From Xanthocytophaga flava (GTDB lineage: Bacteria; Bacteroidota; Bacteroidia; Cytophagales; 172606-1): a stretch of 64,000 bases of DNA. Location of the stretch: positions 124,001 through 188,000 of the forward strand of contig JASJOS010000019.1 in assembly GCA_030068525.1 (NCBI GenBank). The letters run 5' to 3'. Numbering within the stretch: the stretch's first letter is position 1; every line of letters starts with the position of its first letter. A model generated the notes under the pieces. That model searched no databases. It was not told the DNA's origin and was given only the letters and a program-made list of their open reading frames with translations. A program made the position numbers and the translations under genes. Below are positions 54,568 to 64,000 of this stretch, one piece after another.

Positions 54568-54632
54568 AAAAGTATAGAAAATAAGCCTTGTCCGGTGAAT
54601 GCCAGGCAAGGCTTATTTTCTATACTTTTTTT
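54568..54632 (+). terminator. Long terminator hairpin
   Basis: A perfect 23-bp stem (54568-54590 with 54607-54629) and a 16-base loop, with the T-run TTTTTTT on the plus strand. It closes the 54042 gene and occupies part of the 330-bp gap before the PAS kinase gene; nothing else is seen in the gap. Confidence 0.85.
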
Positions 54633-54779
54633 CTTTACTTTACAAAAGTATCTGAGAAACAAAGCCACAATCAGTAACTGTTTTGTTATTTTCCCATCAG
54701 GTTTCATCAATCAGACACGGAGAATCACAAAGACATACAGACAAACCAATTCTATATTGTTTACCTTATCCTTTTTATA

Positions 54780-56897
54780 ATGGAGGCACCTGTGCATTTC
54801 TCCAAAAAAATAACACTATTTGTTAAAATACTGGCAAGTATTACCATTGTGCTTGCTATTCTTGGTCTCATAGGGTGGTTATTTAATTACTTACCCCTAC
54901 GTACTTTCTTGATCAGCAATGCTGTAATGAAAGTTAATACAGCAATTCTACTCATTTTAGCAGCAGGTAATCTTATTCAGATGGCAAGCAAAAAGCCTTA
55001 TTTCTGGCTAGTGCTTCTTTTGTCTGGAATCATTGTACTGATTAGCCTTGCTATTATGCTTGAACACTGGCACATTCTTTCATTAAATCTGGATGAGTTA
55101 CTGGGAGCTGATTCCAAAATAGGTAACTCCTCACCAGGCAGAATATCTATTGCAGGTGCCATCTGTTTTTTCTGTATTGGGATAGCCTTTCCCTGTTTTA
55201 TTTACAAAAGATATAGTGCAGGTCACATACTCGCCATTATTGTATTTTTGACTGGCTACCTGATTTTTCTGGGGCATTTGTTTCAGATCAATGACTATTA
55301 CGATTTCAAAAGTTATTCGGCTATGTCTGTACATAGCAGTTTTGCATTTCTGTGTATAGCACAAGGGCTCCTCCTTTTATATCCTCAACATGGGATTGTA
55401 TCTATCGTTACTGGTCCTTATCTGGGCAATCTGATGGCACGATATGTATTTGGTATTGCGATGCTGGGAGTTCCACCCATTATTGTGCTCTATCTTTATG
55501 GACTCAATCAGAACATATACACTCCTGCAATGGGAGCGTTGTTTATCCTGATATTCTTTTTTACTACTATTTTCCTAATCTATCATTTTATTTTTTCCAA
55601 GGTAAACCGCTTGGATCAGGAACTTCATAAAAGATACGAACAGTTGTTGTTGGGAGAAGAACTAAGTCAGGTTGGTAGTTATGAAACTGAGTATAAAAAT
55701 TTTACTTTTCGGGGCACTCCACAACTTTACCGCATCTTTGGCTGGCCAATCGAACTGGCCTACACTGACAGTTCTCTGGATCTCCTGTATAACATTATTC
55801 ATCCTGATGATGTAGAGCGTGTTAGAGTAATTGTGGACAAGGCACTCAAAGACATTGCCCCCTATAGCATAAACTACAGAGTGATTCTTCCGGATGGACA
55901 ACTAAAATATATTTATATCAAGGCGCGTGTATATAAAAATCAGGATGGAATTCTATGTGCAAAAGGTACTGCGATGGATGTAACAGTGACCAAACAACAG
56001 GAAGCTCAATTACAGGAACTCAACCGTGAGCTAACCTTGCGAAATAAAGCAATACAATCTACCAATGAAGAATTACAGGTAATGAGTGAGGAGCTAAGTT
56101 TGAGTAATGGAGCCTTACGGGTAAGCAATGAAGAACTAACAGCATTAAAAGCAGATCTTGAGTTTAAAGTTTCTGAACGAACAGCACATCTGGAAAGAAC
56201 ACTTTCTGAACTGAAACAAAGAAATGAGGAGTTGGATCAGTATGTATATAAAGTATCACATGATATCCGCTCTCCGGTAGCTTCTATTGCAGGTCTCCTT
56301 AGTCTGATAGATGTTGAATCTGATCTGGAAAAAAAACACCAGTATATTAAACTCATAGGTAATCGGGTTGACAGGCTTGAAGAATTCATCAACTCAATTC
56401 TGAACCATTCCCGTAGTTTGTTTAATGCACTGGAGTATAAACCCGTTTCCCTAAACAAAACAATTCAGCAATGTCTGCATGAACTGGAATATTATCCTGG
56501 CTTTGACCAGGTTCAGGTTGTCATTGATATGCCAGTATCAGACATCATTCAAAGCGATGAACTTCAATTATTAATTATATTTAAAAACTTATTATCCAAT
56601 GCAATCAAATACCACAATCCCCGTACTGAAAGCAAAGTATGGATATGTGTGAGTTATACAGATGAGTATACAAATATTCAGATCCAGGACAATGGAATAG
56701 GCATTGCGCCAGAATATCTGGGAAAAATATTTCACATGTTTTTTCGTGCTACCCAACGGGCAGATGGGTCAGGGTTGGGCCTTTATATCGTGCGGCAGGC
56801 AGTGGATAGACTTCATGGAAAGATTACAGTACAGAGTGAAGAAGGCAATGGCACAAAGTTTACTATTGTCCTGCCAGTTGCTCATGCAAACTCCTGA
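54780..56897 (+). CDS. Membrane PAS sensor histidine kinase
   Basis: A 705-residue kinase. About seven to eight membrane helices fill residues 10-275, with only short loops outside. A PAS_3 domain follows (about 300-415, with RIFGWPIELAYTDSSLDLL and NIIHPDDVERV), then a long coiled coil (415-480), a dimerisation domain with the H-box QYVYKVSHDIRSPVASIAG near 488 and an HATPase domain (NAIKYHN, DNGIGI, GSGLGLYIV). The catalytic part is like that of the seven-PAS kinase at 34536, suggesting paralogy. No response regulator is adjacent, so it is an orphan kinase. Confidence 0.92.
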   Translation: MEAPVHFSKKITLFVKILASITIVLAILGLIGWLFNYLPLRTFLISNAVMKVNTAILLILAAGNLIQMASKKPYFWLVLLLSGIIVLISLAIMLEHWHILSLNLDELLGADSKIGNSSPGRISIAGAICFFCIGIAFPCFIYKRYSAGHILAIIVFLTGYLIFLGHLFQINDYYDFKSYSAMSVHSSFAFLCIAQGLLLLYPQHGIVSIVTGPYLGNLMARYVFGIAMLGVPPIIVLYLYGLNQNIYTPAMGALFILIFFFTTIFLIYHFIFSKVNRLDQELHKRYEQLLLGEELSQVGSYETEYKNFTFRGTPQLYRIFGWPIELAYTDSSLDLLYNIIHPDDVERVRVIVDKALKDIAPYSINYRVILPDGQLKYIYIKARVYKNQDGILCAKGTAMDVTVTKQQEAQLQELNRELTLRNKAIQSTNEELQVMSEELSLSNGALRVSNEELTALKADLEFKVSERTAHLERTLSELKQRNEELDQYVYKVSHDIRSPVASIAGLLSLIDVESDLEKKHQYIKLIGNRVDRLEEFINSILNHSRSLFNALEYKPVSLNKTIQQCLHELEYYPGFDQVQVVIDMPVSDIIQSDELQLLIIFKNLLSNAIKYHNPRTESKVWICVSYTDEYTNIQIQDNGIGIAPEYLGKIFHMFFRATQRADGSGLGLYIVRQAVDRLHGKITVQSEEGNGTKFTIVLPVAHANS

Positions 56898-56962
56898 GAG
56901 GAGATAGCGGTACCAGAATCTACCTATAAATCGAGGAAATTACCTACTAATTATATTTTTTC

Positions 56963-58340
<1,378 letters not shown>

Positions 58341-58350
58341 TTTAGTATTA

Positions 58351-58380
58351 CTGGCTACAAGTTGAAAAACCTGTAGCCAG
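58351..58380 (+). terminator. Weak hairpin after eno
   Basis: A 9-bp stem, CTGGCTACA (58351-58359) with TGTAGCCAG (58372-58380), 10 bp after the eno stop and 36 bp before ftsB, with a short T-run. Probably an attenuating or partial terminator between eno and ftsB. Confidence 0.6.
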
Positions 58381-58416
58381 TATTTCTCAGAGCTTTGTGT
58401 TGTAGATTATTGTTCT

Positions 58417-58713
58417 ATGCCTGTTAAACTCCCCCCCTTTACCCGCAACTTTTATTTTGCTACCACTGCGGTTTTCCTTGTATGGATGCTGTTATTTGAT
58501 ACCAATGATATGATCTCTCAGTTTAAACTCTGGAAACAAACAGTTGAACTGGAAGAACAAAAAAAGCACTACGTAAAAGAAGTATTAAAAGTGAAGAAGG
58601 AACGGGAAGAATTGATGGGAAGTCCCCAACTACTTGAAAAATTTGCCCGTGAGCGTTACCTGATGAAAAAGAACACAGAAGATGTATTTGTGATTGTAGA
58701 AGAAGAGGAATAA
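58417..58713 (+). CDS. FtsB/DivIC-like septum formation initiator
   Basis: A 98-residue cell-division protein: one membrane helix (about residues 10-30), then a coiled coil with WKQTVELEEQKKHYVKEVLK (positions 45-75) and the conserved end FARERYLMKKNTEDVFVIVEE. The layout of helix, coiled coil and C-terminal REERYLMKKP-like motif is that of DivIC/FtsB, which stabilise the FtsL-FtsQ complex. It sits directly downstream of eno. Confidence 0.9.
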   Translation: MPVKLPPFTRNFYFATTAVFLVWMLLFDTNDMISQFKLWKQTVELEEQKKHYVKEVLKVKKEREELMGSPQLLEKFARERYLMKKNTEDVFVIVEEEE

Positions 58714-58727
58714 TTCCATCTCATCTA

Positions 58728-58769
58728 CTTACCTGTAAATGTTATAACGTATATATGTATACAGGTAAG
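58728..58769 (+). terminator. Hairpin after ftsB
   Basis: A 10-bp stem, CTTACCTGTA (58728-58737) with TACAGGTAAG (58760-58769), 14 bp after the ftsB stop, with a 22-base loop. No T-run follows; modest support as a terminator. Confidence 0.5.
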
Positions 58770-58845
58770 TGATAAGACAAAGAAATCCCACTACCTCATA
58801 TTTTCAGAGGTTTTTCTTTTAACCAAGACCTGAAATTTAATGTCC

Positions 58846-59052
58846 TTATCGGGCTACCGTGTTGTCCGCATTCTCCAAGCTTACATTCTTAAGCCACGCC
58901 GGAGGGGGCACATTACGGTTTGTTGACTTTTGGAGAGACTGTCTTTTATCGGATTTAACAGATTGATCCTTGACTGATCTTCCGATCAATAATAAAGTAA
59001 AAAGTAAAAAAATACCTGATAAGAAGAACAGATTTGTATTTTTTCTTTCCAT
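58846..59052 (-). CDS. Small membrane protein, 68 aa
   Basis: Starting at ATG 59052 (MERKNTNLFFLSGIFLLFTL) the protein has one N-terminal membrane helix and a polar, lysine-rich C-terminal half ending NVPPPAWLKNVSLENADNTVAR. The upstream ATG at 59094 is less likely. No family recognised. It is divergent from the phosphatase gene. Confidence 0.55.
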   Translation of the reverse strand: MERKNTNLFFLSGIFLLFTLLLIGRSVKDQSVKSDKRQSLQKSTNRNVPPPAWLKNVSLENADNTVAR

Positions 59053-59244
59053 AATGGTTTCTAAAATCATACATTTGCTTGAAATGTGGCGCAAGGTAAG
59101 TAGAAATACTGAAAAAAAGATTGCAAATCAACAAAAAACTGTCTCTGATAATATATTTAGTTATTAAATAATTATTAGCAAGTTTATAGTGAAACAGGTG
59201 GAAAACCAGCTATATCCCTTGTCTCATCCAGCGATGTTTTATTC

Positions 59245-59742
59245 ATGGTAAAAATATTATTTGTTTGTCTGGGAAATATATGCCGTTCTCCTCTTGCAGA
59301 AGGCATCTTTAACCATCTTGTTGTAAAAAAAGGTCTGCAGAACGTTCTCATTAGTCGTTCAGCGGGTACTGCCGATTATCATATTGGCGAACCTGCCGAT
59401 CGTCGTACGATTAAAGTAGCCCGCAAACATGGTATTGAGATCCATCACGAAGGAAGTCAACTCAGCGAGAATGACTTTCAGGAATATGACTACATTGTCG
59501 CAATGGATCACTCAAACTACTTAAATATTACACGACATCCAGGCTATATTTCTAGTCGGGCAGTAGTAGTAATGATGCGTAATTTTGATACAGCGGCCTC
59601 TGATCTCAACGTTCCAGACCCTTACTTTGGTAGTATGGATGGCTTTGAACGGGTGTATCATATGCTAATGAAGGCCAATGAAGGTTTTATTGAGTTTCTG
59701 ACTGAAAAACATCATCTCAATAAAACATCAGGAGAACAATAG
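59245..59742 (+). CDS. Low-molecular-weight protein-tyrosine-phosphatase
   Basis: A 165-residue cytoplasmic phosphatase. The active-site loop C-x5-R-S is seen as FVCLGNICRSPLAEGIF at residues 6-22, and the general-acid Asp in NVPDPYFGSMDGFERV near 131. It precedes the fructosamine kinase gene by 39 bp. LMW phosphatases have been proposed to act with fructosamine or ribulosamine kinases in protein deglycation; here that role is inferred from the pairing. Confidence 0.93.
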   Translation: MVKILFVCLGNICRSPLAEGIFNHLVVKKGLQNVLISRSAGTADYHIGEPADRRTIKVARKHGIEIHHEGSQLSENDFQEYDYIVAMDHSNYLNITRHPGYISSRAVVVMMRNFDTAASDLNVPDPYFGSMDGFERVYHMLMKANEGFIEFLTEKHHLNKTSGEQ

Positions 59743-59781
59743 CTTTCTTATTATCATCTTCAGCTAAACATATTCTGACTT

Positions 59782-60669
59782 ATGGATTTTCGTGGTTTAC
59801 ATGAAGAATATGTTCAGTTTCTGGAGACAATATTCTTTACAACCCTTGGCAAGGAAGTATCCATACTGGATTATCATTTTCTCTCTGGTGGATGTATCAA
59901 TCAAACAATACAGGCAACTACCAGTGCCGGGACTTTTTTTGTTAAGTGGAATGAAAGCATGGAGGAGGATTTTTTTGCCTGTGAAGCAAAAGGGTTAACT
60001 CTATTAAAAGAAGCCGGAGAAATATCTGTTCCGGAAGTGATAGGATATGGTCAAAACGGACAGAAAACCTATCTGATACTGGAGTTTTTACCTTTCACGT
60101 ACGCCAAAAGTAACTATTGGGCAGATCTTGGAACTTCTCTGGCCCGTTTGCACACACATTCTCAACCAGAATTCGGACTTTCCTACCCCAACTATATTGG
60201 GTCACTCCCACAAACGAATACTGCATTTACAAATGGAGTTGATTTTTTTATAGAGTGTCGTTTAAAGCCACAAGTGGGCCTGGCAGTTTATAATCAACTT
60301 ATGCCTCAGACACTCTATACTAAATTTCAACATCTTTACACCCGATTAGCAGATATCTTTCCAAACGAAAAACCAGCTCTTCTCCACGGTGACCTCTGGC
60401 ATGGAAATGTACTAATTGGTAAAGATGGTTATGCCAGCCTTATAGATCCTGCAGTGTACTATGGTAACCGAGAAGCGGAAATAGCTTTTACCTATCTGTT
60501 TGGAGGTTTTGAGCCTGCTTTTTATGATGCATATACCCAAACTACCCCATTAGAACCAGGCTTTGCGGAACGTAAAGCTATTTATAATCTGTATCCACTT
60601 TTGGTACATTTAAATTTGTTTGGCTCCGGCTATCTATCTGGAATAGAACAAACCTTACACCCCTTCTGA
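59782..60669 (+). CDS. Fructosamine/ketosamine kinase family protein
   Basis: A 295-residue cytoplasmic kinase with the FN3K fold. GGCINQTIQATTSAGTFFVKWN near residue 36 forms the ATP-binding part (split as one region), FKHLYTRL-type helices follow, and the catalytic loop ALLHGDLWHGNVLI with the metal Asp in SLIDPAVYYGNREAEIAF near 219. Members phosphorylate ketoamines on glycated proteins, so that the adduct can be lost. It is next to the LMW-phosphatase gene. Confidence 0.9.
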   Translation: MDFRGLHEEYVQFLETIFFTTLGKEVSILDYHFLSGGCINQTIQATTSAGTFFVKWNESMEEDFFACEAKGLTLLKEAGEISVPEVIGYGQNGQKTYLILEFLPFTYAKSNYWADLGTSLARLHTHSQPEFGLSYPNYIGSLPQTNTAFTNGVDFFIECRLKPQVGLAVYNQLMPQTLYTKFQHLYTRLADIFPNEKPALLHGDLWHGNVLIGKDGYASLIDPAVYYGNREAEIAFTYLFGGFEPAFYDAYTQTTPLEPGFAERKAIYNLYPLLVHLNLFGSGYLSGIEQTLHPF

Positions 60670-60893
60670 AAATCCTTTTCTGACAAAATAGTTGTATTCT
60701 AGTAGCTAAAATCACCACAAAACATACAATCTGAAGCTATTAGTTTCTATTATTACCCACACTAATTTCGTTTCAAGTGCAGATTGCAATATTCTGAGAA
60801 CCAGCAAAAAATAATCGACGGTTTCTTCTTGCAAAACCTCTGTTTTTTTCTGTAACTTTTCCCGCTTTTTATTCTACACTCATTTTAACCACT

Positions 60894-63800
60894 ATGAAAC
60901 AAAACATTGGTGCCCTCTGGATGTTGGGCGTCATTTTTCTGCTTATTTCCTGCAGGGGCAATAAAGTAGAAATTAACGGACGCAATTTTCAGGATGAGAT
61001 TGCCCAGCAACAAAATCTCATATTTACTTTCTCTCACGATCTGGTAGGTGACACCCTGATAGATAAATGGGATACCACTCACTACATTGAATTTGAACCA
61101 CAGGTGCGTGGTAAATTCAAATGGACCGCTCCCAATGAGTTGTCTTTCTCGCCTGATGCAGGCTTTGCTCCCAGCACTGACTATGAAGCCAAAGTGACTG
61201 ATGATCTCACCAGTCATGTAAAAACACTGGACAAAGAGAAACAGGAGAAGTTGTCTGTTGGTAGTATTGACCCCATTAAATTTCACACACCATATCTGAA
61301 CTTGGCAGGAACAGATATGTACTGGGTGAAAAATAGTGAGGGAAATACAGAACTACGTTTTAATGTCAACTTCAACTATCGGGTCAACCCTATGCAATTA
61401 GGAAGCCTGTTAGCTATGAATATTGATGGCAAGAATGTTACAGCGAAGGTTTTGAGCACTGAAATTGCCTCTGCCATCCCAGTAGCAGTAGTACAAGGCG
61501 GTGCAAACTTTGACAAGAAAGCCGTTCAGCTTACTATCCGGGAAGGCTTAAAATGTGCAGAGAGTGCCTATGCAACACCCAAACCACTGGAATTCAAAAC
61601 AGAAGCACCAGACAAAAGCGATTTTCAGGTAGTACAGGTACTCAACGAATATGAATATGAAAAAGGTGTGATTCGGGTGTATACCAACCAAACTGTAGAA
61701 GAGGGAGATATTCAGCGGCACCTTACTCTTTCTCCATCTGCCAGCTTTACTATTGAAAAACAGGATTATGGCTTTGATATCAAAGGTAATTTTAAAGAGG
61801 GAAATTATGATTTAATTATTTCTAAACGGCTCAGAGGTATTTTCGGAGGTGCACTCAAAGAAGATTTCACTCAGGTAGTTGTGTTTGGAGAGATGAAACC
61901 AACCATTGCCTTTACACATAAGAAATCCATTTATCTATCCAGTAAAGGGAGTAAAAACATAGGGGTACGTATTATCAATGTGCCAAAGATTGAGGTTAAG
62001 ATCTTTAAGGTATATGAAAATAATATCAATGCCTTCTTCAACCAGAATAGCTATGATTATTCCTATGAATATGAGTCAGACTATGGCCCTTCGTATTATT
62101 TTGATGAATATGGCAGTCCATATGGAGACATTGTCTATGAGAAGAAGATCCTGACTAATACACTACCTAAGGGCAATGGCGTCCACTTATTAAATCTGGA
62201 CTTTGCCCAGTTTGATGATTTTAAGGGTATCTATATTGTGAAAGTGCGTTCAGATGATGAACAATACCTGCAAGCCACGCAATTGGTCTCTATTTCAGAT
62301 ATTGGTTTTATGGTAAAGGAAACGTCTGACGAAGTGTATGTATTTGCCAATTCGATTCTTTCAGCACAGCCTATGACAGGAGTTAAGGTGAATCTGGTAA
62401 GTACTAATAACCAGGTACTGGCAACAGGGGAAACAGATGGAGATGGAGTAGCCAAGTTTGCAGACATCCGGAAAAAGTTTCCCAAATTCAGTATTGGGAT
62501 GATTACGGGTACTGTCGATAAAGATTTCAATTATTTACTCTTTAGTCAGACTTCTGTAGGAACTTCCCGTTATGAAGTAGGGGGTATTCATGAAAATCTA
62601 TCAGGCTATCAGGCTTTTATTTATGGTGATCGGAATATATATCGCCCAGGAGAAACGATCAATCTAAATACCGTAATTCGGGATGGTAAATGGAAGAGTG
62701 CAGGTAACATTCCTGTTAAAGTCCGGATTGTCCTTCCTAATGGCAAAGAATATATTACCCAGAAAGGCACACTTAATGATCAGGGGGCATTCTTAACATC
62801 TGTAAAACTTCCGGTTAGCGCCATTACCGGAACCTACAATGCTGAGGTGTATACATCCAATGATGTATTGCTTACGAGCCGTTCCATGAGTATCGAAGAA
62901 TTTATACCTGATCGCATCAAGGTAACAGTTAAGACCAGCAAGCCTTTTGTAAAGTCAGGAGATGAGCTTATGGCAACAGCTACAGCCGTAAATCTGTTTG
63001 GTCCTCCGGCAGCTAACCGCTCCTATGAGATGGCCTTTAACCTGACAAAGAAATACTTCTCTGCTAAAGAATATCCAGACTATATATTCTCTCCCGCCAG
63101 TGAAAAACCTTTCCGTTTTGAACAGGATGTACGCCAGGGTACTACCAATGACGAAGGTATTGCAGAAGAATCTTTCACTATACCAGCAGATTTTCAGGAT
63201 ATAGGTGTATTGGAAGGAAGCATATTTACCACTGTATTTGATGAAACCGGACGACCTGTAAACCGTGTCAGCCGCTTTGATGCCTATACTCAGGATGTGT
63301 TCTATGGCATGAAACTGGCGGATTCGTATGTCAATACAAAAGAACCCGTACAACTACCATTAATTGCTGTAAACAAAGATGGTAAAGCATTGCAGGGTGT
63401 AAAAGCACATTTGCAGGTAGTAAAGTTAAACTGGCAAACTGTATTACAAAAAAATGATTATGGACAGCTAAGTTATGTATCTCAGAAGAAAGAACAAGTA
63501 CTGATAGACCGTTCTATCACGATCAATGGTACAAGCACCAACTTTAGCTTTGTGCCAAGCGTCTCCGGAGAATACGAAGTTCGTCTAATGCGTCCAGGTG
63601 CAGAAAACTATATTTCTGCAGAACTATACGCCTATGGATGGGGTATGACAGCTAATACTTCATTTGAAGTAAATCGTGAAGGACAAATTACCATTGAGAC
63701 AAACAAAACAGCTTATCAGGTGGGAGAAACAGCCGAAGTGTTGATGAAAACACCATTCCCTGGCCGGATATTAGTGAGTGTAGAACGTAATCGCGTATTT

Positions 63801-64000
63801 GAATACTATTACGTCAATACAGACAAACGGTCGGCGAAAATCAGTATCCCAATAAAAGCAGACCATCTGCCTAACATGTATATTTCAGCTACCCTGATCA
63901 AGCCACTGGATGATGGAGCAATGCCATTGACAGTAGCCCATGGTTATGCAGCTGTAACTGTAGAAGATCCGGATCGTAAAATGCCTGTTGAGATTCTGGC
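60894..64000 (+). CDS. Alpha-2-macroglobulin family lipoprotein (partial, runs off right edge)
   Basis: An open frame from ATG 60894 to the window end (1035 codons so far, no stop). The signal peptide ends in the lipobox LLISC with Cys20, so it is a periplasm-facing or surface lipoprotein. The chain carries successive beta-sandwich domains typical of bacterial alpha-2-macroglobulins (YfaS type), with YRPGETINLNTVIRDGKWK near residue 583 as the MG2-like domain start. The thioester, if any, would lie beyond the window. Such proteins are thought to trap proteases that enter the periplasm. The usual partner gene pbpC is not seen to the left and cannot be seen to the right. Confidence 0.9.
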   Translation, partial: MKQNIGALWMLGVIFLLISCRGNKVEINGRNFQDEIAQQQNLIFTFSHDLVGDTLIDKWDTTHYIEFEPQVRGKFKWTAPNELSFSPDAGFAPSTDYEAKVTDDLTSHVKTLDKEKQEKLSVGSIDPIKFHTPYLNLAGTDMYWVKNSEGNTELRFNVNFNYRVNPMQLGSLLAMNIDGKNVTAKVLSTEIASAIPVAVVQGGANFDKKAVQLTIREGLKCAESAYATPKPLEFKTEAPDKSDFQVVQVLNEYEYEKGVIRVYTNQTVEEGDIQRHLTLSPSASFTIEKQDYGFDIKGNFKEGNYDLIISKRLRGIFGGALKEDFTQVVVFGEMKPTIAFTHKKSIYLSSKGSKNIGVRIINVPKIEVKIFKVYENNINAFFNQNSYDYSYEYESDYGPSYYFDEYGSPYGDIVYEKKILTNTLPKGNGVHLLNLDFAQFDDFKGIYIVKVRSDDEQYLQATQLVSISDIGFMVKETSDEVYVFANSILSAQPMTGVKVNLVSTNNQVLATGETDGDGVAKFADIRKKFPKFSIGMITGTVDKDFNYLLFSQTSVGTSRYEVGGIHENLSGYQAFIYGDRNIYRPGETINLNTVIRDGKWKSAGNIPVKVRIVLPNGKEYITQKGTLNDQGAFLTSVKLPVSAITGTYNAEVYTSNDVLLTSRSMSIEEFIPDRIKVTVKTSKPFVKSGDELMATATAVNLFGPPAANRSYEMAFNLTKKYFSAKEYPDYIFSPASEKPFRFEQDVRQGTTNDEGIAEESFTIPADFQDIGVLEGSIFTTVFDETGRPVNRVSRFDAYTQDVFYGMKLADSYVNTKEPVQLPLIAVNKDGKALQGVKAHLQVVKLNWQTVLQKNDYGQLSYVSQKKEQVLIDRSITINGTSTNFSFVPSVSGEYEVRLMRPGAENYISAELYAYGWGMTANTSFEVNREGQITIETNKTAYQVGETAEVLMKTPFPGRILVSVERNRVFEYYYVNTDKRSAKISIPIKADHLPNMYISATLIKPLDDGAMPLTVAHGYAAVTVEDPDRKMPVEIL

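Noticed and set aside
60885-63353. Minus-strand frames within the alpha-2-macroglobulin gene
   Set aside because: They are shadows of the long plus-strand frame that continues to the window end.

Overview
The window looks like a chromosomal segment of a member of the Bacteroidota, most likely order Cytophagales. Evidence: a secreted protein ends in a type IX secretion (T9SS) sorting domain; many lipoproteins and a TonB-dependent receptor imply a Gram-negative envelope; several intergenic regions carry the Bacteroidota promoter form TTTG-N19-TAnnTTTG; Shine-Dalgarno sites are mostly weak; DUF1599, DUF3667, DUF2652 and the eno-ftsB pair are typical of the phylum. Base composition is AT-rich throughout. 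I saw no prophage, transposase, rRNA or CRISPR array. Both edges are cut, and the last gene (alpha-2-macroglobulin family) runs off the right end.

Layout. 1-6000: DUF1599 protein diverging from folP-cdaA (folate and c-di-AMP), then a radical-SAM/partner pair assigned to DNA modification or repair. 6000-20100: accessory region with two short-chain dehydrogenases, two AraC regulators, a Crp/Fnr regulator, an SMR exporter, acetyltransferases, a secreted beta-propeller lipoprotein and an operon of two small membrane proteins with a TonB-C-like protein. It also holds two copies of a dispersed hairpin repeat, a decayed 28-bp repeat array and an iteron-like cluster. 20300-27000: a large T9SS-secreted FG-GAP/malectin protein, two unknown proteins and an ABC exporter. 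27100-33100: tRNA-Arg(ACG), tadA, a Mn-type superoxide dismutase, a 46-residue membrane microprotein before a sodium:solute symporter, then unknown-truB-ribF. 33000-45100: a NUMOD4 protein with degenerate HNH modules, a seven-PAS histidine kinase, a gluconate-type permease, a YdcF-like protein and a LytS/LytT-type two-component system flanking an unknown gene. 45200-53700: a serine hydrolase, then a vitamin B12 locus in which two cobalamin riboswitches precede btuF-btuC-btuD and btuB, followed by a PduO-type cobalamin adenosyltransferase. 53700-64000: a membrane PAS histidine kinase, eno-ftsB, a low-molecular-weight phosphatase next to a fructosamine kinase, and the partial alpha-2-macroglobulin gene.

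How parts fit together. The B12 locus is a complete uptake-to-coenzyme module: outer-membrane receptor, periplasmic binding lipoprotein, inner-membrane ABC importer and adenosylation enzyme, with feedback through the riboswitches. Most of the rest is housekeeping mixed with accessory genes. The least explained material is the repeat DNA at 6914-7044, 10719-10982, 14162-14273 and 15757-15930, the NUMOD4 protein, the small four-helix membrane family, and the microprotein at 28792-28932.
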